In this document: positions 1 through 7,768 of the stretch, piece after piece
Layout: each line of letters opens with the position of its first letter
Position numbering within the stretch: position 1 is the first letter of the stretch
DNA from: Geobacillus proteiniphilus
GTDB taxonomy: Bacteria > Bacillota > Bacilli > Bacillales > Anoxybacillaceae
NCBI RefSeq assembly: GCF_001908025.1
Contig: NZ_MQMG01000028.1
Span: 1 to 45,595, forward strand
Direction: 5' to 3'
Length of the DNA stretch: 45,595 bases
The notes under the pieces: model-generated
Database searches by the model: none
The model's input: only the letters and a program-made list of their open reading frames with translations
What the model was told of the DNA's origin: nothing
Made by a program: the position numbers and the translations under genes

Positions 1-129
1 CCCACATGCTTGATGGAATTGTTGCCCCTACTGCATCTATTCTACAATTTCATTTTTCTCCTGCAAAACAAATCCATTGATCCATTTCTGGCGTATACGA
101 AGTGAAAACAGAAGGAGGGAGTGAACGTC

Positions 130-1287
130 GTGCGAAGCAGGGTCATCATGATGTTCGCCATGATCTTGACACTCTTTTCGCTTCTTCTTCCGATCCGCCC
201 GGCATCGGCGGCAAGCGATGTTGTTCTCTTCACGCCATACACCGGGCTTTCCGTGACGCCGGGGGAAACAATCGACTATACGGTCAATGTCATCAACAAC
301 GGTTCCAACATTGAAAACGTCACCTTCTCGTTTGACCACCTGCCGAAAGGATGGTCGACTTCGATTACCGCTGAGGGGAGAACGATTGAGCAGCTGTCCG
401 TCCGAGGCGGAAAAGAAGAAGAGGTCACGTTGGAAGTGACCGTGCCGCTGGATGTCGACAAAGGGGATTACCGCTTTTGGCTCGTCGCGAAAGGGGAGAG
501 TGGTTCATCGAAATTGCCGCTGCTTGTCCGCGTGACGGAACAAGGATCGTTTAAAACGGAACTGACGTCGGAACAAACGAACCTCGAGGGGCACGCGGAT
601 TCGAGCTTCACGTATGATGTCACGCTGAAAAACCGAACCGCCAAGACGCAAAATTACGCGTTAAGTTCGGCGGCGGAAAAAGGGTGGCAAGTCACGTTCA
701 AATCGGAAGGCAATTCCGTTACGTCGGTGAAACTCGAGCCGAATGAATCAAGAGACATTACCGTAGAGGTCAAACCGCCGGAAAATGTGAAAGCGGGCAC
801 GTACAAAATCCCGATCAAAGCGCAAACGAGCGATACGTCGGCTGAGCTGACGTTAGAAGCGGTCATTACGGGCACGTATGCGCTCAAACTGACGACGCCG
901 TCAGGAAACTTAAGCACCGATGTGACGGCGGGGCATGAACGGGTGATCGATCTTGTCGTCAAAAACACCGGAAGCGCTCCGCTTTTGAACATCAATATGA
1001 CGGCTGACGCTCCGCCTGATTGGGAAGTGGAATTCGATCAAAGCACGATCGCCCAGCTGAACCCGGGCGATTCCAAAACAGTCAAGGCGAAAGTGAAAGC
1101 GTCGGATGAAGCGATCGCTGGGGATTATGTCGTCAACTTCCAGGCGCAAACGGCGGAAACGTCGGCGGAGGCGGCGTTTCGCGTCTCGGTCAAAACGTCG
1201 ACCGTTTGGGGCGTGGTGGCGGTGTTGATCATTCTCGGGGTGGCCGGAGGGCTGTACTATTTGATCAAAACATACGGGAGGAGGTAA
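130..1287 (+). CDS. NEW3-domain secreted/membrane-anchored protein of an ABC system
   Basis: The protein has an N-terminal signal peptide ending near the small-residue stretch RPASAAS, then about 310 residues of Ig-like beta-sandwich repeats. These are typical of NEW3/COG1470 proteins, with repeated patterns such as VTPGETIDYTVNV and VTAGHERVIDLVVKNTG. A single C-terminal membrane helix is followed by a short positive tail (KTYGRR). It is therefore probably exposed outside and anchored by its C-terminus. The ATPase gene starts 2 bases after the stop and the permease follows, so the three form one operon. The ribosome site AAGGAGG (112-118) fits GTG 130 better than GTG 121, which lies only 2 bases away. 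Function is not known; the context suggests an accessory subunit of an ABC-2 exporter. Family call fairly sure, role inferred. Confidence 0.8.
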   Translation: MRSRVIMMFAMILTLFSLLLPIRPASAASDVVLFTPYTGLSVTPGETIDYTVNVINNGSNIENVTFSFDHLPKGWSTSITAEGRTIEQLSVRGGKEEEVTLEVTVPLDVDKGDYRFWLVAKGESGSSKLPLLVRVTEQGSFKTELTSEQTNLEGHADSSFTYDVTLKNRTAKTQNYALSSAAEKGWQVTFKSEGNSVTSVKLEPNESRDITVEVKPPENVKAGTYKIPIKAQTSDTSAELTLEAVITGTYALKLTTPSGNLSTDVTAGHERVIDLVVKNTGSAPLLNINMTADAPPDWEVEFDQSTIAQLNPGDSKTVKAKVKASDEAIAGDYVVNFQAQTAETSAEAAFRVSVKTSTVWGVVAVLIILGVAGGLYYLIKTYGRR

Positions 1288-1289
1288 GC

Positions 1290-2246
1290 ATGGCAGCACC
1301 TGCCGTCATCGAGCTTGACAACTTGTGCAAAACGTATGGCGACCATTGGGCGGTTGACCATTTGTCGCTTTCCATTCAAAAAGGGGAAATTTTTGGGCTT
1401 CTTGGCCCGAACGGGGCCGGAAAGACGACGACGATTTTGATGATGCTCGGGCTCACCGAGCCGACGTCCGGTATGGTTAGGGTATGCGGGATCGATCCAG
1501 TGCGAAATCCCATTGACGTCAAACGGAAAGTCGGGTACTTGCCGGATGATGTCGGCTTTTACCATCACATGACAGGCTTGGAGAACTTGCTGTATACGGC
1601 AGCGTTAAACGGCATTCCTCGCGCCGAGGCGGAAAAGCGAGCGTGGGAGCTGCTCGAGAAGGTGAATTTGACCGATGCGGCCCATAAAAAAGCGGGGAAA
1701 TACTCGCGGGGAATGAGGCAGCGGCTCGGCTTGGCCGATGTGTTGATGAAGCGCCCGGAAGTGATCATTTTGGATGAGCCGACGTTGGGCATCGACCCTG
1801 AGGGAGTGCGCGAGCTGCTTCGGCTGATCCGCGATTTGAGCCGCCATGAAGGCATCACTGTCCTGCTGTCCTCGCACCAATTGCACCATGTGCAGCAAAT
1901 TTGCGACCGGGTCGGTTTGTTCGTGGGCGGCCGATTGTTGGCCGAAGGGAATATGGAACGTCTGGCGCAACAGCTGTTTTTGCAGGATGCCTATGTCATC
2001 CATGTGGTCGCTTCACCGCTTGACGCTTCCTTACGGTCCAAAATCGAGGCGATTCCGGGCGTCAACAAAGTGGTGCAAACGGAAAATGGATTGGATGTGT
2101 ATTGCCAAACGGATGTGAGCGCCGACATCAGCAAAACCATCATCCAATCGGGCGCTTCCTTGTTTCATCTGAGTCGCCGCAATTTCGGTCTCGATGAGAT
2201 TTATCACCGCTATTTTGAAGGGAGGGATGTACGTGAAGGCCAGTAA
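1290..2246 (+). CDS. ABC transporter ATP-binding protein
   Basis: This 318-residue CcmA-type ATPase energises the membrane protein encoded next. Walker A is GLLGPNGAGKTTT (about residue 39 onward), the signature is KYSRGMRQRLGLADVL and Walker B is EVIILDEPTLGIDP, followed by the switch histidine in LLSSHQLHHV. The C-terminal 90 residues form the accessory domain common in ABC-2 drug/lipid exporter ATPases. ATG 1290 is preceded by GGGAGGAGG at a good distance; a longer in-frame extension into the upstream gene is not supported. The end overlaps the permease start by 14 bases, indicating translational coupling. The substrate cannot be deduced. Confidence 0.93.
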   Translation: MAAPAVIELDNLCKTYGDHWAVDHLSLSIQKGEIFGLLGPNGAGKTTTILMMLGLTEPTSGMVRVCGIDPVRNPIDVKRKVGYLPDDVGFYHHMTGLENLLYTAALNGIPRAEAEKRAWELLEKVNLTDAAHKKAGKYSRGMRQRLGLADVLMKRPEVIILDEPTLGIDPEGVRELLRLIRDLSRHEGITVLLSSHQLHHVQQICDRVGLFVGGRLLAEGNMERLAQQLFLQDAYVIHVVASPLDASLRSKIEAIPGVNKVVQTENGLDVYCQTDVSADISKTIIQSGASLFHLSRRNFGLDEIYHRYFEGRDVREGQ

Positions 2247-3312
2247 GGAGGGGCGATGGGCAAACGATGTTTTTTCATATGTGAAAAGATGGAGCGAACG
2301 GCTGAAGGCGGGTGCGCTTGATGAGAAGAAACGGACAAGAGGGGCAAACAGCGCCTTTTCGGCCATTGTCAAAAAAGAACTGGCCGATTATTTGACGAGT
2401 TGGCGCATGATCATTTTAATCGCCCTCATCTTGCTCACTTGCTTCGGGTCGCTGTATACGGCGATGACGACGATCCGGGACGCGTTGGATTCCTCGGAAG
2501 AGGCCAAGGAAATCGCGAAAGGCGCCTACTTGTTTCTAAAATTATTCACCGTCTCGGACGGAACACTGCCTTCGTTTCTGACGTTTGTCAGCTTTCTCGG
2601 GCCGCTGCTCGGCATCTCTCTTGGATTTGACGCCATCAATTCGGAGCGGAACCGGGGAACGTTAAGCCGGCTCATGGCCCAGCCGATCCCGCGCGATTAC
2701 GTGATCAACGGCAAGTTTGTCGCTGCGTTGTTGTTGAATGCCGTTTTGTTTCTTTCGCTCGGCCTGCTTGTGACGGCATTGGGCATTTTGGTCTTGGGGA
2801 TTCCGCCTACTTTCGAAGAGTTTGCCCGCATTGTCTGCTTTTTGTTGTTATGCCTTGTGTATATCGCCTTTTGGCTGAATCTCGGCATTTTGTTTTCCGT
2901 CGTCTTCCGCCAAGCGGCGACATCCGCTTTGTCATCGATGGCCGTTTGGCTGTTTTTCAATCTTTTCTACTCGATGATCGTGGAAGTATTTGCGAAATCG
3001 TTTTTGCAGTCTGACGCCATTACGTCCGTCGAGCAGGCGGTCGGCCGTCAAGAGTTGGTGCTTGGCCTCATGAGATTGTCGCCGAGCTACTTGTTCAATG
3101 AATCAACGACCGCTTTGCTTTCGCCGGACGTCCGGACGTTAGGGATCGTCACGGTGGAACAAACGGCCGGCGCTGTTGCGGCCCCACTGCCGTTCTCGCA
3201 AAGTTTATTGCTCATTTGGCCGCAAGCGACCGCGTTGATTGCCGCCACCCTCGTCTGCTTTGCGATCGCCTATCTGTTGTTTATGAGGCAGGAGATACGG
3301 GCGAGTGGGTGA
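2233..3312 (+). CDS. ABC-2 type transporter permease
   Basis: A multi-spanning membrane protein of the ABC-2/NosY-like class (COG1277). After about 50 cytoplasmic residues comes a first helix (SWRMIILIALILLTCFGS), then a long extracytoplasmic segment. At least five more hydrophobic helices follow, including one over residues resembling FLSLGLLVTALGILVLG and a last one near the C-terminus. The motif INSERNRGTLSRLMAQPIPR is the typical cytoplasmic coupling loop of this family. GTG 2233 is preferred because GGAGGG lies 6 bases upstream, whereas ATG 2227 abuts it. It pairs with the upstream ATPase and NEW3 protein; substrate unknown. A terminator follows at 3412. Confidence 0.87.
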   Translation: MKASKEGRWANDVFSYVKRWSERLKAGALDEKKRTRGANSAFSAIVKKELADYLTSWRMIILIALILLTCFGSLYTAMTTIRDALDSSEEAKEIAKGAYLFLKLFTVSDGTLPSFLTFVSFLGPLLGISLGFDAINSERNRGTLSRLMAQPIPRDYVINGKFVAALLLNAVLFLSLGLLVTALGILVLGIPPTFEEFARIVCFLLLCLVYIAFWLNLGILFSVVFRQAATSALSSMAVWLFFNLFYSMIVEVFAKSFLQSDAITSVEQAVGRQELVLGLMRLSPSYLFNESTTALLSPDVRTLGIVTVEQTAGAVAAPLPFSQSLLLIWPQATALIAATLVCFAIAYLLFMRQEIRASG

Positions 3313-3411
3313 GGGAACAGGCCGTTTTCGACAAGCGGTTCGGGAGGGGCGCGTGTTCGTCCGAACGGCGTTCCTATGGTTTCATATGTGGAAAACGTTC
3401 TGCCGAATCAT

Positions 3412-3446
3412 GTCCGTTCCTTTTGGGGGACGGACTTTTTCTTTTT
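3412..3446 (+). terminator. Rho-independent terminator of the ABC operon
   Basis: Inverted repeat GTCCGTTCC / GGGGGACGGAC with a TTTT loop, followed by the T-rich run TTTTTCTTTTTC. It lies 100 bases after the permease stop. Confidence 0.75.
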
Positions 3447-3482
3447 CTGTATGTGACAAAACAATGACAGCGGCTTTGACAA

Positions 3483-3659
3483 AATGGCGGACTTGGCGGC
3501 TTTTTTCAGCCGATTGTCATGGGGATCATCAAAGATGCGACAGGTTCGTACGTGCTCGGTTTTCTGCTCCTTAGCTTGTTTACCCTTATCTGCTTCTTGC
3601 TGAACCGGCTCGTTTTTGGCAAAAAAGCCGGCGAACCGGCGAAACGGTGCGCGTCGTAA
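3483..3659 (+). pseudogene. narK: 3' remnant of a NarK-type nitrate/nitrite transporter
   Basis: The frame ending at TAA 3657-3659 reads [13 protein letters not shown], then [15 protein letters not shown], then a hydrophobic helix and a short basic tail. This matches the last two membrane helices of MFS nitrate/nitrite transporters, where a GGLGGF-type glycine-rich helix is followed by a KDxTGSY loop. The frame is closed upstream by TGA at 3477 and has no start codon or ribosome site, so only about 58 of roughly 400-500 residues survive. A terminator of the upstream operon lies only 40 bases before it, so a deletion breakpoint must fall between them. It is not expected to give a working protein. 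The family assignment rests on motif recall, not a search. Confidence 0.7.
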
Positions 3660-3705
3660 AGATCAATGTTATATCGAACAAGAAGAGGCGTGAATCACAC
3701 ATCAA

Positions 3706-3745
3706 AAGAGCGCTCGCTTACACGACGAGCGCTCTTAAATTTTCT
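3706..3745 (+). terminator. Terminator after the narK remnant
   Basis: An 11-bp perfect stem AAGAGCGCTCG / CGAGCGCTCTT with a 9-base loop, followed by AAATTTTCTTG. It probably served the lost transporter gene and now insulates the next gene. Confidence 0.75.
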
Positions 3746-3835
3746 TGATTTTTAAGAAACTTTGTGATGTGATGTTCGTCTAAATAAATGGATTGCATGA
3801 CAAAATTTTCAATGATCGTAAAAAGGAGGGCTATG

Positions 3836-6079
3836 ATGAACAAAGACTGGCTTTCGAAGTTCGTCGTCGCTGCTGTGCTTATTGCAAGCACAGGACCAAT
3901 GACCGCCAAAGCGGCGGAAAAGGGAATCTATTTGCCGCCGCAGCAAAAGCTGTACCAACAAGCGGGCATCAACTCAACAGCAATTGATATGGAAGAGATA
4001 AAGATTTCGAAAGAACAAGCCATTGAAATTGCGAAAAAAACAATTCATATCGAAAAAGACTATAAATTTCAAGGAATTACTTTTTCGACACAATGGTATG
4101 GAAATCAACCTGTATGGCAAATGTCATGGTATAAAGAGGATAAAGGATATCACGGGATTTCTATAACGGTAAACGCCCAAACGGGAAATGTCGTAAATAT
4201 TTATATTTATCATGACCAAGATGGCAACATGCCGTTTCCGCCGAAAGTGAGTTATGAGCAAGCAGTTGATGTGGCAAAGCAATACATTCAAAAAATGTAT
4301 CCAGATAAACTGAAAGAACTTGTCATCGATGAACGATTGAAAAAACAGCAAAGCCGATTGCCGTATGGAGAACGGCGTTTTTATGCGATCCGTTTTTATC
4401 AGCTGGTGAATGATGTACCATACTACGACAACAATATCATGATCGCAATCGATGGAAATGGAGGGATTCGGAATTTTCAATATAATTGGAATGATGAAGT
4501 GACATTTGAAAAGAAGGAAAACATCATTTCTTTAGACGAAGCAAGAAAATTGCTAAAAGACCGAATGGAATTGGAGTTGCGCTACCAACCCGTCGGTTCG
4601 TCAAAGCAGTTTCCGAAATTGATTTACGTACCGAAAACGAATCCGTATGCCTATTATCAAGCCAACCTAAATGCTGTGATCGACGCTCATACAGGAAAAT
4701 TTATTGATATGTATGGAAAACCGGTAGAGGAACCAGCGCCAATGGACGATAAGCCGTTAGCCGAAACGGCTGTTCCGCTGCCGCCTCGAAGCCAAGAATT
4801 AACGCAAAAAGAAGCAGTAGAAACCGTGAAACGAACAATGGAGCTGCCGGATTCGATTGAACTTGATTCCGTGAATTATGAAGATCGCGGGGACGCTTCT
4901 GCATGGGTGTTGAGTTTTAAAAATAGCAGGGAAGACAGCAACGTTATGTATGCAGAAATCAACGCAAAAACAGGAGAACTGACTCGATTTGAACGCAATG
5001 TAATGTACAAGGAATCGGAAGCAAACAAAAACCCGCAAGTGAACTATACGAAAGAACAGGCGCTGGAAATCGCGAAACGTTTGGTCAAACGAGCAGCTCC
5101 TGATAAAGTGGATCGTTTATATGCTACGGTGCCGCAGGAAGTGCGATATGATAACAAAACGCCTCCTCTCTTTTATGAAATCTATTTTTATCGAAAAGAA
5201 AACGGGATTCCCGTACAAGGGCAAGGGATCAGCGTGGCGGTTTCGGCAGAAACGGGGGAAATCATTCGCTTTTTTACCGAATGGAGCAACGGATCATTTC
5301 CATTGCCAAACAAGATCATTCCGTTAGAACAAGCGAAAGAAATGTATATCGAGGACAAAAAGCTTGCCTTAAGCTATTTTACGACCTTAACGATGAATGA
5401 AAAAAATAATCAGACAGCTGTTCTCGTTTATCAACCAACCCCGTCTTGGGAGGAAAAATATTTAGATGCTGTTGATGGGAAATGGAAAGATCTATCCACT
5501 GGAAGGGTAGTCGATGATCAAAATGTAGCAACAGATATAAAAGGACACAAACAAGAGCAGGCGTTGCAGGCCATGATTGATTACAACATATACGATGTAG
5601 AAAATGGGAAAGTATATCCAGATCGGATCGTGACGAAAGGCGAGTTTGTTGAGATTGTCATGAGAGCGATCGGCGATTACGGAATATGGTATAACGAAAA
5701 TGCGTCGGCGCCATTCAAAGATGTAAAAAAAGAGGCAGCCTACTACCCGTATTTACAAAGAGCGGTTGACCGAAGAATCATTAAAATAGATGAAGAATAT
5801 TTTCACCCGACAAGTCAGGTCACGCGAGAATTTGTCGCTGTGACTCTTGTCCGTGCTCTAGGGTATGATAAACTTGCTTCACAGAACGATTTGTTCCCGC
5901 TTTCGTTTAAAGATGCGGATAAGATTCAACATAAAGGCCATGTTGGATTGATTAGTAAATTGAAAATTATGCCAGGAACGAAGTCAAATGAATTTCAGCC
6001 CTCTTCTCCGTTAACACGGGCTGATTTAGCGGTGATTATTTATCGATTTATGAATAAGTATTCCGACCTTGCGAATTAG
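3836..6079 (+). CDS. SLH-anchored YcdB/YcdC-repeat surface protein
   Basis: A 747-residue exported protein. It has a signal peptide (MNKDWLSK, hydrophobic core, cleavage near TAKAA) and several PepSY/YcdB-like repeats. Each repeat opens with a helix such as ISKEQAIEIAKKTI, VSYEQAVDVAKQYI or YTKEQALEIAKRLV and ends in a strand like ITVNAQTGNVVN or VSAETGEIIRF. The C-terminus carries three S-layer-homology modules: one near residues 575-630, one containing FKDVKKEAAYYPYLQRAVD, and one containing LTRADLAVIIYRFM. It should bind secondary cell-wall polymer. PepSY-like repeats are often linked to control of surface proteases, but no enzyme motif is seen here. ATG 3836 lies 6 bases after GGAGGG; ATG 3833 is the alternative. 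It stands alone between terminators. Confidence 0.85.
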   Translation: MNKDWLSKFVVAAVLIASTGPMTAKAAEKGIYLPPQQKLYQQAGINSTAIDMEEIKISKEQAIEIAKKTIHIEKDYKFQGITFSTQWYGNQPVWQMSWYKEDKGYHGISITVNAQTGNVVNIYIYHDQDGNMPFPPKVSYEQAVDVAKQYIQKMYPDKLKELVIDERLKKQQSRLPYGERRFYAIRFYQLVNDVPYYDNNIMIAIDGNGGIRNFQYNWNDEVTFEKKENIISLDEARKLLKDRMELELRYQPVGSSKQFPKLIYVPKTNPYAYYQANLNAVIDAHTGKFIDMYGKPVEEPAPMDDKPLAETAVPLPPRSQELTQKEAVETVKRTMELPDSIELDSVNYEDRGDASAWVLSFKNSREDSNVMYAEINAKTGELTRFERNVMYKESEANKNPQVNYTKEQALEIAKRLVKRAAPDKVDRLYATVPQEVRYDNKTPPLFYEIYFYRKENGIPVQGQGISVAVSAETGEIIRFFTEWSNGSFPLPNKIIPLEQAKEMYIEDKKLALSYFTTLTMNEKNNQTAVLVYQPTPSWEEKYLDAVDGKWKDLSTGRVVDDQNVATDIKGHKQEQALQAMIDYNIYDVENGKVYPDRIVTKGEFVEIVMRAIGDYGIWYNENASAPFKDVKKEAAYYPYLQRAVDRRIIKIDEEYFHPTSQVTREFVAVTLVRALGYDKLASQNDLFPLSFKDADKIQHKGHVGLISKLKIMPGTKSNEFQPSSPLTRADLAVIIYRFMNKYSDLAN

Positions 6080-6084
6080 CCAAT

Positions 6085-6109
6085 AGCGATGCGGTTTTTC
6101 CGCATCGCT
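6085..6109. terminator. Hairpin between convergent genes
   Basis: A perfect 10-bp stem AGCGATGCGG / CCGCATCGCT with a TTTTT loop, lying between the SLH gene and the end of fnr. No clear U-tract follows, so termination strength is uncertain. Confidence 0.55.
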
Positions 6110-6116
6110 GTTGCAC

Positions 6117-6830
6117 TCATTCAATGCAACAAATATCCGCCGGACAGTCTTCGCATTGAATTTCCGTTTTCAAATAGTTTAAATCATGAACCGTAATTTT
6201 CCCCCGTTTTGTCGAGATGATCCCTTGTTGTTTTAATGCATTGAGCATCCGATTGACGCTTTCGCGCGTTGTGCCGCAAAAGTTAGCTAAATCTTGGTTT
6301 TTCAATGCGACATCGATGAAAATGCTTCCGTCCTCAAGCGGGAAGCCATAGCTGTTGCATAGGCGAATGAGCGTTGAATAAAGCGCTCCTTTTTTGCCGT
6401 TCATGATGAGATCCCGAAACTTCGTCTGCGTCCGCCGGGCATGCTTGCTCATCCAGCGCATATATTCAAGAGTAAGGGTCGGATTGATAAGCAGCTGCTG
6501 TTCCAGTTCCTCTTTGTTTACGACTGCCGCTTCGCCCGGTTCCACCACTTTGGCGGTCAGCAAGTAGCGTGCATCGTTCGTAAACAGCGTCAGCTCGCCG
6601 ACGATTTCTCTGCTTCCGCAAATGCGGAAGCACATTTCTTTTCCGTCCGGGCAAATTTTGCTCACTTGCACTTTGCCGGAAAGAATCAAGTACAACTCAT
6701 TGGCCGGCATCCCTTCTTGGAACAAAAAGGAGTGCTTGCGCAACAGAATCACTTTTTTCGACGATTGCAGCAACGAACGCAGGTGGGAAAAATCGCGGTT
6801 CACCGCTTTGCGGCTTTCGCCGTTCATCAT
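6117..6830 (-). CDS. fnr: Fnr, oxygen-sensing Crp/Fnr-family regulator
   Basis: A 237-residue regulator of anaerobic genes. The cyclic-nucleotide-like beta-roll spans about 30-115, a dimer helix follows, and the winged-helix domain includes the recognition helix GTTRESVNRML, whose RE..NR pattern is of the CRP type that reads TGTGA. The C-terminus has cysteines 226, 229 and 234 (CEDCPADICC). With Asp140 in KFRDLIMNG these match the four cluster ligands known for B. subtilis Fnr (Cys227/230/235 and Asp141), so it should hold a [4Fe-4S] cluster and act without oxygen. ATG 6830 follows GGAGG at good spacing; in-frame extension further upstream has no ribosome site. It is divergent from modB, and an imperfect Fnr box at 6917 suggests self-control. 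Confidence 0.93.
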   Translation of the reverse strand: MMNGESRKAVNRDFSHLRSLLQSSKKVILLRKHSFLFQEGMPANELYLILSGKVQVSKICPDGKEMCFRICGSREIVGELTLFTNDARYLLTAKVVEPGEAAVVNKEELEQQLLINPTLTLEYMRWMSKHARRTQTKFRDLIMNGKKGALYSTLIRLCNSYGFPLEDGSIFIDVALKNQDLANFCGTTRESVNRMLNALKQQGIISTKRGKITVHDLNYLKTEIQCEDCPADICCIE

Positions 6831-6862
6831 GGGCACCTCCATTTCTTCAGCTATGTTTATTG

Positions 6863-6932
6863 TAAAAAATATCATATTGGGGACAGAGTGAAAAAAATTA
6901 CCGTTTGCCACTTTTTTGTGCACATCGTCACA
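6863..6932 (-). promoter_or_regulatory. Candidate fnr promoter with near-consensus Fnr box
   Basis: On the minus strand TGTGA-CGATGT-GCACA (6932-6917) matches 9 of 10 half-site bases. A TATGAT -10 lies at 6876-6871, which would place the box centre near -61, a class I position. There is no good -35. Inferred by eye only. Confidence 0.4.
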
Positions 6933-6975
6933 ATTTTTTCTAAACCTGATTTTCCCGATCGTATGATACAATCAA

Positions 6976-7025
6976 TGTGAGCACGGTCACAGCGTTGGAC
7001 CGCTCATTTCCGTATGATAAGGTGG
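6976..7025 (+). promoter_or_regulatory. Fnr-dependent class II promoter of modB-moaA
   Basis: A perfect TGTGA-GCACGG-TCACA site at 6976-6991 is followed by TATGAT at 7013-7018. Transcription starting 7 bases after the -10 would begin at 7025, putting the box centre exactly at -41.5, the classic activating position. There is no convincing -35, as expected for an activator-dependent promoter. Confidence 0.75.
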
Positions 7026-7050
7026 AGATGAGACAGAGAAGGGTTGATCC

Positions 7051-7713
7051 ATGACGGAGTTTTGGTCACCGGTATGGTTATCGATAAAAGTGTCGCTTCT
7101 CGCCGGCCTGATTGTTGTAGTCTTAGGGACCACAGCAGCAAGATGGATGGAGCGCCGCCGGTTTCGTGGGAAGACGATCGTTGAGACGGTGTTTATGCTG
7201 CCGTTGGTGCTGCCGCCGTCGGTTGTCGGTTTTTTGCTTGTTGTGCTGTTTGGGCGGCATAGCCCGATCGGACAGTTGATGGAAACGTGGTTTCACACAA
7301 CGGTGCTGTTTACACCCGGCGCGGCGGTGATGGCGGCGGTTGTTGTGTCGTTTCCGCTCATGTACCAGGCGGCCAAAGCGGGTCTGGAAGCCGTTGATCC
7401 AACCATTGAAGGAGCGGCGCGCATCGACGGGGCGAATGAGCGCCAAGTGTTTTGGCATATTTCACTGCCGCTGGCCAGAAACGCCTTGTTGTCCGGGGCG
7501 GTGCTGTCGTTTGCCCGCAGCCTGGGGGAGTTTGGCGCGACGTTGATGTTTGCCGGGAATATTCCGGGAAAAACGCAAACGATCCCCACCGCTGTCTATA
7601 TGGCGATGGAGTCGGGGCGGATGGAGTTGGCGTGGGCATGGGTGGCGGTCACCATTGGATTGTCATTTAGTTTGTTGTCCTGTGCGGCGAAACTAGGTCG
7701 TTTGCAACGATAG
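7051..7713 (+). CDS. modB: Molybdate ABC transporter permease ModB
   Basis: A 220-residue inner-membrane permease that forms the molybdate/tungstate channel. It has five to six hydrophobic helices, and the cytoplasmic EAA loop is visible as [21 protein letters not shown] (about 120-140), the contact site for the ATPase. [21 protein letters not shown] is characteristic of ModB. It normally works with binding protein ModA and ATPase ModC, but neither gene is adjacent, so partners must be encoded elsewhere or the system is incomplete here. It follows an Fnr-box promoter and is cotranscribed with moaA, 55 bases downstream. Start ATG 7051 has GAGAAGGG 7 bases upstream. Confidence 0.92.
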   Translation: MTEFWSPVWLSIKVSLLAGLIVVVLGTTAARWMERRRFRGKTIVETVFMLPLVLPPSVVGFLLVVLFGRHSPIGQLMETWFHTTVLFTPGAAVMAAVVVSFPLMYQAAKAGLEAVDPTIEGAARIDGANERQVFWHISLPLARNALLSGAVLSFARSLGEFGATLMFAGNIPGKTQTIPTAVYMAMESGRMELAWAWVAVTIGLSFSLLSCAAKLGRLQR

Positions 7714-7768
7714 AGGAGCAGGCCGTTTGAACATCACGCGGCCCATGAAAGGGAAAGGAGGGAGCGCC

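Noticed and set aside
3452-3470. TGTGA..ATGACA before the narK remnant as an Fnr box
   Set aside because: The half-sites are not spaced by 6 and the second half is wrong; it is too weak to claim.
3305-3574. An 89-codon plus-strand frame after the ABC permease
   Set aside because: It crosses the operon terminator, has mixed basic composition and ends inside the narK remnant in another frame.
3764-3780. TGTGATGTGATG upstream of the SLH gene as an Fnr site
   Set aside because: There is no TCACA half at the right distance.
6441-6980. Plus-strand frame opposite fnr
   Set aside because: No ribosome site, composition of an antisense shadow, and fnr is unambiguous.
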